From: Kiritimatiellia bacterium
Lineage (GTDB): Bacteria; Verrucomicrobiota; Kiritimatiellia; RFP12; UBA1067
Length of the DNA: 64,000 nt
Direction: 5' to 3'
NCBI GenBank assembly: GCA_016296065.1
Contig: JAEDKA010000011.1
Coordinates: 1-64,000, forward strand
In this document: positions 52,126 through 60,411 of the stretch, in pieces
Position numbering within the stretch: the first letter of the stretch is position 1
Layout of the letters: each line of letters starts with the position of its first letter
The notes under the pieces: model-generated
Told to the model about the DNA's origin: nothing
The model's database searches: none
The model's input: only the letters and a program-made list of their open reading frames with translations
Translations under genes and position numbers: made by a program

Positions 52126-53517
52126 TCAGATTTTTTCGATAGAATATTCCAAATAATTCACAAGCGCCTCAACGACGGCGTCCTGCCAGTCGCCTTGGAC
52201 GAACGCGACGTGGTGGCGATAGCCGTTGCGGGCCATGTAGTTGAGCATGGCGTTCGCGTCGCCGCTTTCTGGGCGGAAGACGAAGCCCGTGCCGAAGAAG
52301 TCCTTCTCCAGCTTGTCGGTCGTGACCTTGCCCGTCGTGACGAAGCCCTGCGGAAGGCCGTCCTCGGTCTTCATGCTGGCGACGGTGAGCGGCATGGGCG
52401 TCACCTCGCCGCCGAAGATTCCGACTCCCGTCCCCGGACCGAACGCCTTCTTGAACATCAGGTGTTCGCCGACCTTGCCCTTGCCCTTCAGCATCTCTGC
52501 GGGAAGCGCCGAGCAGTGGAAGAAGATCGCCTTTTCCTTCGACTTGCCGAAGTTGTTGTTCACGTCGAACAGCCCGACGGGGCCGTCCGCCGCAAGCGCC
52601 AGCGCCTTCATGACGACGGCGTTGTTGACGTCCATCTCGCACGCGGCGGGAATTCCACTCGAATTCAGCATCGCCATCACGACGCATGGCGCGATCCCCC
52701 AGCGGTGCTGGAACTCGTCCCAGCAGCGGATCGCGAACGCGTCGATGGAGAGGTCGTTCCTGACCTTCTCCAGCGCAATGGCGAGACGGGCGAGGGCTTC
52801 CGCCTTTTCGGCGGGCCACTTTCCGAAGTCCGCGTAGCGCATGAGCTCCGAGACCTTTGCGGCGACTGACTTGGGATCGGCCTTTTCCATAGCCGCGAAA
52901 AGACTGGAAAGATCGACCGTCTCGATTCCAACGCCTTTCCGCTGATAGGCGATTTCGTCGAAGCGGACAGTCTTGAACGCTGTCGTCCTTGCGCCGACGG
53001 CGGCGACGTTCATCTTGCGCATCCCCTTCACGACGCGGCACGTCGCCGCGAAGAGACGCAGGTCCTCCGCGAACTCCGCGCTCTTCGGATCGACCGCAAA
53101 GCTCTTCGTGAGCGTAAACTTGATTCCCGCCTGCCGAAGAACGTTGCACATCGCGATCTTGCCGCAGACGGCGTCGCGGCGGTGCGAGAAGTCCATCTTA
53201 CCGATTTCGTCGGGGTATGCCTGCACGAGAATCGGAACGCCCGCGTCGCGGAGCGCGTAAAGCGCCCCGTTCTCGTCGCCGAAGTTGGCGAGCGCCACTA
53301 TGACGCCGTCCACCTCGTCTGCGTGGGTGCGCAGGAACTTGGCGAACGCGCGCCCCTCGGCCGGCGTCTCAACGGCGTCGTAGCGCGTGCCGGTCCCCTC
53401 CATGACCAGGGCCTCGTGCCCGTTCTTCTTCAGGACGGACTTGAAGTCCTTGATTGCCGAGGCGATCAACTCGCCCGGGAAGAATCCTCTGTTGCCGAAC
53501 ATTATCGCAAATTTCAT
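52126..53517 (-). CDS. FucI/AraA-fold sugar isomerase
   Basis: A 463-residue cytoplasmic protein of the L-fucose/L-arabinose isomerase superfamily: N-terminal Rossmann domain (MKFAIMFGNRGFFPGEL, VDGVIVALANFGDENG), a middle domain (FAIRCWDEFQHRWGIAPCVVMAMLNSSGIPAACEMDVNNAV) in which Glu and Asp side chains fit the metal site, and a C-terminal domain. It would convert an aldose to a ketose for the kinase and aldolase of the same operon. Which sugar is not decided by sequence: fucose, arabinose, rhamnose-type or a sulfosugar are possible. ATGA overlap with the transporter gene. Confidence 0.8.
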   Translation of the reverse strand: MKFAIMFGNRGFFPGELIASAIKDFKSVLKKNGHEALVMEGTGTRYDAVETPAEGRAFAKFLRTHADEVDGVIVALANFGDENGALYALRDAGVPILVQAYPDEIGKMDFSHRRDAVCGKIAMCNVLRQAGIKFTLTKSFAVDPKSAEFAEDLRLFAATCRVVKGMRKMNVAAVGARTTAFKTVRFDEIAYQRKGVGIETVDLSSLFAAMEKADPKSVAAKVSELMRYADFGKWPAEKAEALARLAIALEKVRNDLSIDAFAIRCWDEFQHRWGIAPCVVMAMLNSSGIPAACEMDVNNAVVMKALALAADGPVGLFDVNNNFGKSKEKAIFFHCSALPAEMLKGKGKVGEHLMFKKAFGPGTGVGIFGGEVTPMPLTVASMKTEDGLPQGFVTTGKVTTDKLEKDFFGTGFVFRPESGDANAMLNYMARNGYRHHVAFVQGDWQDAVVEALVNYLEYSIEKI

Positions 53518-54788
53518 GATGCGATTTCCTCCAATGTTTTACCTTTTGTTTCCGGACAAATGAAGATCGCCCAGAGAAGATGCACGACAAGGCAAGTCCC
53601 GAAGAACGAGAATATCGCGGCAGGAGCCCACGACTCCGCCATCGCCGGGAACACGAAAGTAAGCGTCGCGCAGAAGGACCAATGTATGAAGCTCCCCCAG
53701 CTCTGCCCCTGGGCGCGGAAGCGCTGCGGGAATATCTCGGAAATGAACACCCAGATGACGACACCCTGGCCCATTGCAAAGAATATGATGAACGGGAAAA
53801 TGCAGATTGCCGCGAGAAGTCCGAAGTCGAATACAAACGACGCCGAGGTCGCAAAGTGGGCGAGGATGCAGCCGATGGAGCCGATAATCAGCAAGGTGCG
53901 CCGTCCGAGGCGGTCGATGAGGAAGAGCCCCGCGAACGTGCCGAGCCCGAGGACGACGCTCATCGCCGCCGCCGTGGCGAGGGCGACCTGCGGCGTGAAG
54001 CCGGCCACCTCGAAGACGCGCTTGGCGAAATACATCATCGCATTGATGCCGGAAAGCTGATTGAACATCGCGACGCAGAATGCGAGAAGAATCGGACGGA
54101 GGTTGGCGCGGGAGAAGAAAGACTGGTAGGGCGCGATGTCCCCATAGCGCCGAGCGGCGGCGTGAGGACAATCCGCCCTACCAGATGCCCCCCGCATTGC
54201 CAGCCAGCGCGGCGACTCGCTGATAAATAGCGTGACGATCGTAAAGGAAAAAGCCGGAATGGCCTCTGCGCCGAGCATCCAGCGCCATGTGACGTCGCCA
54301 AGGCCTGCGGAACCTATCCCCCAGTTGACGAACTGCGAGACGACCATGCCAAGGACGATGTTGAACTGGAAAAGCCCCCCGAGCTGTCCGCGCCGCTCGG
54401 GCGGGGCGATTTCGGCAATGTAGACCGGAGCTGCGATGGACGACGCGCCGACGCCGAGTCCCCCAATGAAACGCGCAACCATCAGGTCCCAAGGTCCCGC
54501 CGCCAACGCGCTCCACACCGCCGAGACGAAGTAGAGCACGCCAACCCAGAATAGCGTCGGCTTGCGGCCGATCCAGTCGCAGACCTTGCCGCCGCACACC
54601 GCGCCGATGACGGTCCCCCACAAGGCGGAGCTCATCACGAGGCCATGGATGAACGAAGAAAGCGTCCAAACGGACTGTATCTGCTGCTCACCTCCGTTTA
54701 TGACAGCCGTGTCGTAGCCAAAGAGGAAGCCACCCATGGCGGCGGCCATGGCGAGAAAGAGAAGCCTTCCCCTATTCACCTTGTTCAT
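53514..54788 (-). CDS. MFS sugar:proton symporter, with palindromic insertion in the central loop
   Basis: A 424-residue transporter of the XylE/GalP type: GGFLFGYDTAVINGG in helix 1, CDWIGRKPTLF and DRLGRRTLL loop motifs, GLGVGASSIAAPVYIAEIAPPERRGQLGG, SPRWL, QLSGINAMMYFA, and a C-terminal PETKGKTLEEI. Twelve helices are expected. The cytoplasmic loop between SPRWL and FNQLSG is short and consists largely of GRADCPHAAARRYGD, encoded by a 62-bp inverted-repeat element (54123-54184). The start at 54788 overlaps the aldolase stop (ATGA). It would import the sugar used by the operon. Confidence 0.87.
   Translation of the reverse strand: MNKVNRGRLLFLAMAAAMGGFLFGYDTAVINGGEQQIQSVWTLSSFIHGLVMSSALWGTVIGAVCGGKVCDWIGRKPTLFWVGVLYFVSAVWSALAAGPWDLMVARFIGGLGVGASSIAAPVYIAEIAPPERRGQLGGLFQFNIVLGMVVSQFVNWGIGSAGLGDVTWRWMLGAEAIPAFSFTIVTLFISESPRWLAMRGASGRADCPHAAARRYGDIAPYQSFFSRANLRPILLAFCVAMFNQLSGINAMMYFAKRVFEVAGFTPQVALATAAAMSVVLGLGTFAGLFLIDRLGRRTLLIIGSIGCILAHFATSASFVFDFGLLAAICIFPFIIFFAMGQGVVIWVFISEIFPQRFRAQGQSWGSFIHWSFCATLTFVFPAMAESWAPAAIFSFFGTCLVVHLLWAIFICPETKGKTLEEIAS
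54123..54184. repeat. 62-bp palindromic element inside the MFS transporter gene
   Basis: Perfect 11-bp inverted repeat (CTGGTAGGGCG at 54123-54133, CGCCCTACCAG at 54174-54184) with inner complementary segments (TGTCC/GGACA and CGCCGAGCGGCG). It lies in frame in the loop region of the transporter and leaves the flanking helices intact. Confidence 0.7.
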
Positions 54789-55639
54789 GCCGCCTCCGGC
54801 TTGAAGAGTTTCATGACGCGCTTCACGTCTTCGCAGACGGCATTCGTCGCGCAAACCGCGAGATCGTGGAACATGACCTTTCCTTCGCACCCCGTCACGT
54901 ACTTGCGGACAGCTTCGCCTGAAGCTATGGCGCCGTACGTGTAGTAGTTGATCTTGCGAATGCCCTTTGCGATGGCCTCATGGTAGTCGTCGTCGGAAAG
55001 CCCTGAGCCTCCATGCATCACGAGCGGCAGATCGCCCGTCGCCTTGCGCACCTCGTCGATGACCGAGAAGGAAAGCTTCGGCGTTGTCTTGTAGACGCCG
55101 TGCACGGTGCCGAAAGAGATGGCGAGGGCGTCGACGCCCGTTTCCGCGACGAACCGCGCGGCCTCCTCGGGCCTGGTATAGAAATCCTCAGGCGTGTATT
55201 CCTTCAGCTCGCCCTTAAGGTTGTGCGGCATCGCGCCAAGCTCAGCCTCGACGGTCGCGCCGAACTCATGGGCAACCTTGCAGACGAATGCCGTCTTTTC
55301 GATGTTCTCCTCGTAGGAAAGCGCGGAACCGTCGAACATGACGGACGAGAATCCGAGTTTCAGCGCCTTGAGGCACAGCTCTACCGAGTCCCCGTGGTCA
55401 AGATGCGCCGCTACGGGAGTCTTGGCAGCTTTCGCAAGCTGCACCATGATGGGCGCGGCGACGTCGAACGGACAATACTCCTCGTGCGCAGGGGCGTGTT
55501 CAAGAATGAACGGAATGCCGAGCTCTTCAGACGCGCGGATTGCGCCAAGTCCCGACTCGAGAGAAGCGAAATTGAACCCGCCCACGGCATAGCCGCCTTT
55601 CGCGGCGTCCGCAAGCATGCCTTTCATGTTGACCAGCAT
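54785..55639 (-). CDS. Class II fructose/tagatose-bisphosphate-type aldolase
   Basis: A 284-residue zinc aldolase: GGYAVGGFNFASLE, catalytic Asp and zinc His in PVAAHLDHGDS, further ligands in EAELGAM, AISFGTVHGVY and LVMHGGSGLSDDD, phosphate loop INYYTYG. The reaction is cleavage of a ketose mono- or bisphosphate to a triose phosphate and an aldehyde. It follows the PfkB kinase with a 16-bp overlap; the start at 55639 has a strong AGGAGG five bases upstream, and a second ATG at 55627 forms an ATGA overlap. Confidence 0.9.
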   Translation of the reverse strand: MLVNMKGMLADAAKGGYAVGGFNFASLESGLGAIRASEELGIPFILEHAPAHEEYCPFDVAAPIMVQLAKAAKTPVAAHLDHGDSVELCLKALKLGFSSVMFDGSALSYEENIEKTAFVCKVAHEFGATVEAELGAMPHNLKGELKEYTPEDFYTRPEEAARFVAETGVDALAISFGTVHGVYKTTPKLSFSVIDEVRKATGDLPLVMHGGSGLSDDDYHEAIAKGIRKINYYTYGAIASGEAVRKYVTGCEGKVMFHDLAVCATNAVCEDVKRVMKLFKPEAA

Positions 55640-56733
55640 ACAGACCTCCTGTTAAAGCGTTTTTCAAGATCCAGCGTCTCGGACAGCGAACGCGCGCCAC
55701 TTGTCGAGTCGGCGACGGACAGATTGCAGGCCGCCGCGCACGACGCAAGGCGCATCCCCTCCTCCGGCGACATCCCGGCAAGAAACGAATAGAGCATTCC
55801 CGCGCAGAATGCATCTCCCGCGCCAGTCGATCCGACGATCCACCCTTTTGGCAAGTCGAGCGATCCGACGGAGACGAAGCGCCCCGCGCCGTCCATCGCC
55901 GCCGATCCTTCCGGACGGTGCACCACGGCGCATTCCCGCACACCAAGCGACATCAACCCCTCGCACAGGCCGCGCATGTCATCCCCGTCTCGGCCGGTCG
56001 CGCGCGACGCCTCGATTTCGTTGACGACGCAGTAGTCACAGTATCGAAGCGCGGGGCGGACGATTCTCACAAAGCGGTCGGACTGTTCGGAGACGATGTC
56101 TATGGACGTCTTGACTCCCGCCGCCTGCACCTTCGCCAGAAGCCGCGCCGCCTTCGTGCCGTAGTCGCCGTCAGCGGCGTCCAGTCCGTCCAGGAGCAGA
56201 AGATATCCAAGGTGGAATATGGCGCAGTCAAGGGAACGCGGGTCGACGTCTTCCGGAGACAGGAGCGAGTCGGCTCCATGCATGTTGAAGAACGTCCGCT
56301 CCCCCGTTGTCGTCAAGGTCATGCAGTCCGTGAACGTCGTCGGCGCAGCATCCGTTCTTGAAACAAGCGAAACGTCCAATCCATGTCGAGACATCTCGTT
56401 CACGACAAAATTGCCTGCGTCGTCAGAGCCAATCTTTCCGAGCGCCGCGACCTCCAGTGCAGAATCAAGCGTCTTCAGCGCAATTCCGGTGTTGCACACA
56501 CTGCCGCCCACCGAACGCCTCATCGACAAGATGGGCGCGAGCATTCCTTTCTCTGGCAGAAATGGAATCATTTTCACGTTGTCCGCGATGATATTCCCCG
56601 CCAGCACAACCTTTCCGTTAGGGATGGAATACGGCATGAAACAATGGCCAAGCGCCAGCGACTCGTTCGAGTCGACCTGCGCAACTCTGCGCCGAGAGGC
56701 CAGTTCCTTCGCTATTTGCTGTTCATGCATCAT
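55624..56733 (-). CDS. PfkB-family carbohydrate kinase
   Basis: A 369-residue ribokinase-like enzyme: GKVVLAGNIIADNVKMI, MRRSVGGSVCNTGIALKTL, and the PfkB signature GSTGAGDAFCAGMLYSFLAG with catalytic Asp. Substrate is probably the ketose made by the isomerase of the operon, giving the phosphate cleaved by the aldolase (inference from context). Start at 56733 has AAGGA ten bases upstream; a second ATG follows directly. First gene of the operon that runs to 48174. Confidence 0.88.
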   Translation of the reverse strand: MMHEQQIAKELASRRRVAQVDSNESLALGHCFMPYSIPNGKVVLAGNIIADNVKMIPFLPEKGMLAPILSMRRSVGGSVCNTGIALKTLDSALEVAALGKIGSDDAGNFVVNEMSRHGLDVSLVSRTDAAPTTFTDCMTLTTTGERTFFNMHGADSLLSPEDVDPRSLDCAIFHLGYLLLLDGLDAADGDYGTKAARLLAKVQAAGVKTSIDIVSEQSDRFVRIVRPALRYCDYCVVNEIEASRATGRDGDDMRGLCEGLMSLGVRECAVVHRPEGSAAMDGAGRFVSVGSLDLPKGWIVGSTGAGDAFCAGMLYSFLAGMSPEEGMRLASCAAACNLSVADSTSGARSLSETLDLEKRFNRRSVCWST

Positions 56734-56765
56734 TCCGGTTGATTCCTTTACAAGTTTTCGAGAGT

Positions 56766-56827
56766 ATTTTAACACAACCACCGTAATCTGAAAATTGCAA
56801 ATTTTAAATGTAGATTTACACGATTCA
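56766..56827 (-). promoter_or_regulatory. Promoter and AraC-type operator of the PfkB-aldolase-transporter operon
   Basis: TGT-TAAAAT (hexamer 56766-56771) with operator half-sites ATTGCA (56794-56799, plus strand) and TTACACGATTCA (56816-56827). The first half-site lies 22 bp from the hexamer, exactly as at 56937 and 62791. The distal half-site is the most diverged of the three. Confidence 0.6.
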
Positions 56828-56899
56828 GCCGGTGTGCGCCATGCCAATCGAGATCGCCGAGACGACAGAGACAACCGCAAAACGAGCAGCATCCTTCAT
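56825..56899 (-). CDS. Short membrane or leader peptide (24 residues)
   Basis: ATG at 56899 with AAGGA eleven bases upstream opens a 24-codon frame starting MKDAARFAVVSVV and ending GMAHTG, mostly hydrophobic like a signal peptide without a mature part. Its stop codon lies in the distal half-site of the next operator. It sits between two similar promoters, so it may be a small regulatory or membrane peptide, or the leftover start of a lost secreted gene. Confidence 0.4.
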   Translation of the reverse strand: MKDAARFAVVSVVSAISIGMAHTG

Positions 56900-56936
56900 A
56901 GCTTGTCTATTCCTTTCTTGGCTTTTAGCTACAAGT

Positions 56937-56998
56937 ATTTTAGCAAAACATTTTGACGCTGAATATTGCATTGTATAACTGACAAGTTGCATAATTCA
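56937..56998 (-). promoter_or_regulatory. Promoter and AraC-type operator upstream of the short peptide
   Basis: TGC-TAAAAT (hexamer 56937-56942), operator half-sites ATTGCA (56965-56970) and TTGCATAATTCA (56987-56998, plus strand), 16 bp apart. The far half-site is identical to that of the dehydrogenase operon. Confidence 0.65.
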
Positions 56999-57970
56999 GC
57001 AGGATGGGGTGTCTGGGCAAAAGTCTAACGACACGCTGCGTACTGCGCTTCGCACGGGCACCGTCACCATGGGATCGCCCGCTGGACTTGGAATCGAAAA
57101 CCCCTTCAGGACGCCGTCGATCGTCGCACAGTCCGGACGGCAGCGGCATGTCGCGTAGCCCACGTCGCCCCACGCGGATGCCGACGGCAGGCAGACTTCC
57201 CGCTCGCCCTCAGTACGCCAGCGGTGGAAATGCCCGTGTATGTACCCTGCGACGCCCGGCGACGAACGCAGCACGGCCTCCAGCCGCTCGCCTCCGCACC
57301 AAAGGTCGCTGCATGGATGATGGGCGCAGACTATTACCGGCTTGGCTCGGAGCGCGAGGAACTTTTTCAGAAAGACCTGTTCGTCCTTCGACAGTGCGCC
57401 GCCCTGCGGACCTTCGTCGGCAGAGTCCCTGTTGTCTTGCCCCTGCAGGGAATCGAGCATCAGGAAATCCACGTGCGGCGTTTCGGCAAGATGCACGTAG
57501 CGCCCCGGCACAAGCGACTTCGCCGCAGCCTCGGGCCAGCGCTTCGCGTATTCGCTCCGGCGGTCGTGGTTGCCCATCCCTATCGTGACGGCAATCCCGG
57601 CGTCCTCCAGTTTCCTGAAAAGCGGACGCGAAAAGTCGTAGTCCTCGCCCAGTCCGCACCTGTACGCGATATCGCCGAAGACAAGCACGTTGCGCGGCAA
57701 CGGACGCATGGCGAGTATTTCGTCCACGGTCTCCTTGAACTTCCTGCGAGCAACGGAGCACTTCTTGTCCGCCCCCGCATGGATGTCTGCAAGGAAAGCG
57801 ACAAGATTGTCGTCGAAGCGGGCGGAAGACGCGTCGCCGCGCAGATCGGCGCAAATGCCCGCCTTCAACACTGGCATGAACACTGACGCCACGGTCGCCG
57901 CTCCCAGGCCAAGGAAGTCGCGCCGCCCGATTTCAGTGCCATTGCCGATTCTGGATTTTGCCTCTTCCAT
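56996..57970 (-). CDS. Tat-exported calcineurin-like metallophosphatase, copy 2
   Basis: A 324-residue protein with twin-arginine signal (GRRDFLGLGAATVASVFMP) and motifs FLADIHAG, FGDIAY, GMGNHDRR, VCAHHPCSD and GYIHGHFHRW. The first 170 residues are almost identical to copy 1 at protein and DNA level; the rest (LQGQDNRDSADEGPQGG onward) is different, including the substrate-side HHPCSD loop. It ends the dehydrogenase-kinase-GDPD-transporter operon and may release phosphate from glycerophosphate-type or sugar phosphate compounds in the periplasm (inference). Confidence 0.85.
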   Translation of the reverse strand: MEEAKSRIGNGTEIGRRDFLGLGAATVASVFMPVLKAGICADLRGDASSARFDDNLVAFLADIHAGADKKCSVARRKFKETVDEILAMRPLPRNVLVFGDIAYRCGLGEDYDFSRPLFRKLEDAGIAVTIGMGNHDRRSEYAKRWPEAAAKSLVPGRYVHLAETPHVDFLMLDSLQGQDNRDSADEGPQGGALSKDEQVFLKKFLALRAKPVIVCAHHPCSDLWCGGERLEAVLRSSPGVAGYIHGHFHRWRTEGEREVCLPSASAWGDVGYATCRCRPDCATIDGVLKGFSIPSPAGDPMVTVPVRSAVRSVSLDFCPDTPSC

Positions 57971-57985
57971 GTCGACTCGAATCGT

Positions 57986-59386
57986 TCATTGCTCCGCGTA
58001 CGCATGCGAACGAGCCTGCCACAGGCACGCGAACAGCAAGGCCCCCGCCGCCGCTACGGCCACCATCACAAGAAGCGGAAGACGCCATCCGCCGGAAGAC
58101 TGGGCCAGGTCGCCGCAGACCTTCCCCGCGACCGAGACGCCGGCATACGAGAAAAGCGATATGAAGCCTATCGCAGTTCCAGCGTGGCGCTTTGTCGCAA
58201 GGTTCGTCGCAGTAACTCCCGTGAGCGCCTGTGGTCCGTAGAGGCAGAAGCCTCCTGCGCAAAGCGCCGCCGCGCCGCCGATTCCGGCGGGCAGGAACCA
58301 GAACGCGGCGAAGAGCGCGGCGGTGAGCGCCATGAGGAACACGCTGAGCCGCGGCGCCCTGCCGCCGAAGAAGCGGTCTGTCGCCCATCCGGCGAAGAGC
58401 ATGCCCGCGATGCCCGCGAACTCGAAAAGCATGATCACCGTCCCCGTCTCCCCAGGGGCGAGGCCCTTCGCCTCCTGCAGCATCGTCGGACCCCAATCGG
58501 CGACGAGCGCCCTTGTCGCGTTGATCGTGAAGTTGATGAAGCCGAGCATCCATATCACGGGATTGAGGAACACCATCTTCATCGCGCTGCTCCCGGTCGA
58601 GTTGTAACGTGCCACTCCATCGTCGAGTGTTCCATGTCTCTTGCCCAAGCCGTCCGCTTCCGTCCCGGGCAGATCGGGAAGCCCCTCGTCCTTCGGTGTT
58701 CCCGGGAGCCAGAGCACCATAAGAAGAAGACCCAGTCCGCCGAGAATCGCCATCGCCCAGAAGCACCAGCGCCACATGCCCACGCCCTGGTTCGCGCTTC
58801 CTATCACGCCGAGCCCCATGATGACGCCGCAAATCTTGGCGACAAGGCCGCCGCCTATCGAGTGGGACGTGTTCCAGACGGACATTTTCGTCGCGAGTTC
58901 CTTCGGCGGAATCCAGAACGCTATCAGCTTTGCGCACGGCGGGAAGCCGGTCCCCTGGAAGAACTGGTTGAGGACCAGCAATATCCCAAACGTCCAGGCA
59001 AGGGCGGCGGTGCCGGATGCAGATGCCGACGGCTGCGGCCCTCCTGCCGCGCCGAACAAAGCGGCAATCCGAGGCGCGAAGCCGAAGGCGACATTGACGA
59101 GCGTACACGCGAGGAGTCCGAAGCAGAGCATCTTCTTCGGATTCACCCTGTCGCCGACGATGCCGTTGACGAACTTGGACAATCCATAGACGATTCCGCC
59201 CCAGAAGAGGAAGTTGCCGAGCATCGACTTCGAAACGCCGCAGTCCTGCTGAAGCCCGGGCATTGCGAAGGAGAAGTTCTTGCGCATGAAGTAGAAGAGC
59301 GTGTAGCCGATCATCGTGGCGAAAAGCATCCGCCACTGCATGCGCCCGAAACGGCGGTCCGTTTCCCTGTCTTCGAATATTTTCAT
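57986..59386 (-). CDS. GlpT/UhpC-type organophosphate:phosphate antiporter (MFS)
   Basis: A 466-residue transporter of the OPA family: FGRMQWRMLFATMIGYTLFYFMRKNFSFAMPG (the FYFxRKN motif), LSKFVNGIVGDRVNPKK, a helix 4-5 region FFQGTGFPPCAKLIAFWIPPKELATKMSVWNTSHSIGGG, and a second half with LVADWGPTMLQEAKG and NLATKRHAGTAIGFI. Members exchange glycerol-3-phosphate or hexose phosphates for phosphate. Its start overlaps the stop of the glycerophosphodiesterase gene (TGATG), which points to glycerol-3-phosphate or a related ester as substrate. Confidence 0.88.
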   Translation of the reverse strand: MKIFEDRETDRRFGRMQWRMLFATMIGYTLFYFMRKNFSFAMPGLQQDCGVSKSMLGNFLFWGGIVYGLSKFVNGIVGDRVNPKKMLCFGLLACTLVNVAFGFAPRIAALFGAAGGPQPSASASGTAALAWTFGILLVLNQFFQGTGFPPCAKLIAFWIPPKELATKMSVWNTSHSIGGGLVAKICGVIMGLGVIGSANQGVGMWRWCFWAMAILGGLGLLLMVLWLPGTPKDEGLPDLPGTEADGLGKRHGTLDDGVARYNSTGSSAMKMVFLNPVIWMLGFINFTINATRALVADWGPTMLQEAKGLAPGETGTVIMLFEFAGIAGMLFAGWATDRFFGGRAPRLSVFLMALTAALFAAFWFLPAGIGGAAALCAGGFCLYGPQALTGVTATNLATKRHAGTAIGFISLFSYAGVSVAGKVCGDLAQSSGGWRLPLLVMVAVAAAGALLFACLWQARSHAYAEQ

Positions 59387-60390
59387 CAGTCTGCCTCCGG
59401 CGGCGGAAGGCCGTCATGCCATATGTCGCGGTTGCTGAGATCTTCGTCAGCGGCCTTTTCCCTCAGCTTGCGTATCACCGAGAACATCACGCTCGGATAG
59501 TCCGTGGAGAACCCATCGCATCCGAGCTCGTGGAGCTTGAAGTAGACCTCCTCCTTGTCGCCGCCGCGGAACGGTATGGAGCAGACAGGTATGCCGTGCG
59601 AATGGAACTCGGCTATGATTTTCCTGAGATACTCTTCGCGCGGGACAAACGGCTCGTCTGCATCGGGTTTGTAGTAGGTGTGCAGCGAAACGGCGGAAAC
59701 GCCCCTGAATCCATTGGCGCGCATTTCGTCCATCTTCTTCTCAAAATGCTCCTCGAACCGGGCAATGTCCGCGGCATTGTGCTTTGGCTTAGGCCAGGTT
59801 CCAATCCATATAAGCGTCTTTCCCCCGCCTGTCGCCTTGTTCCACTCCAGCGCCTTTTCGTAGTCCTGTCCGGTGTAGTACACCTGGTCCAGCACACCCG
59901 CCTCGCGCGCCTTGGCGGCGATATATTCCGGCCCCGCGCCCTTCTCGTCGACGAAGCACAGCCATTTCGGGCGACCCTTCATCGCGGCGAACGTCGCCTC
60001 TATCGTAGGAATCCGCTCGCTGGAGTATTGAGGGTCTAGGTAGCTTCCGACGTCGACGTCCTTTATCTCGTCCCACGTCAAATCCTCCGAGACCAGTCTG
60101 TCCGCCATCGCGGCGGATATGCCGCGCGCGGTGCGCTTGAGCGTCTTGTCGTGGAGCATGATGCCGACCCCGTCCTTGGTCCTGCGGCAGTCGCACTCGA
60201 GCGCGGAGCCGTTGCCCCAGCACCAGAGGAACGTCTCCAGGGTGTTGTCCGGACGCTCCAGCTTGCCGCCGCCACGGTGGACGTGCGAAAGGTGCAGAAG
60301 GTCTGTGCGCCCCTCGGCGAAAAGGCCAGAGGCCGCCAAAGACAAGGTCACGATGGCTGCCGCAATGGCATGTATGGCATTTCGGTTCAT
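59386..60390 (-). CDS. Secreted glycerophosphodiester phosphodiesterase
   Basis: A 334-residue enzyme with signal peptide (AIAAAIVTLSLAASGLFA). GDPD motifs: HVHRGGGKLERPDNTLETF (catalytic His and metal region), ALECDCRRTKDGVGIMLHDKTL (metal acidic pair and second His), FVDEKG and a C-terminal CDGFSTDYPSVM. It would cleave glycerophosphodiesters to glycerol-3-phosphate and an alcohol outside the cytoplasm, feeding the GlpT-like transporter encoded next. GGAGG precedes the start. Confidence 0.88.
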   Translation of the reverse strand: MNRNAIHAIAAAIVTLSLAASGLFAEGRTDLLHLSHVHRGGGKLERPDNTLETFLWCWGNGSALECDCRRTKDGVGIMLHDKTLKRTARGISAAMADRLVSEDLTWDEIKDVDVGSYLDPQYSSERIPTIEATFAAMKGRPKWLCFVDEKGAGPEYIAAKAREAGVLDQVYYTGQDYEKALEWNKATGGGKTLIWIGTWPKPKHNAADIARFEEHFEKKMDEMRANGFRGVSAVSLHTYYKPDADEPFVPREEYLRKIIAEFHSHGIPVCSIPFRGGDKEEVYFKLHELGCDGFSTDYPSVMFSVIRKLREKAADEDLSNRDIWHDGLPPPEAD

Positions 60391-60411
60391 GTTTCTTCCT
60401 CCATTTTTCCG

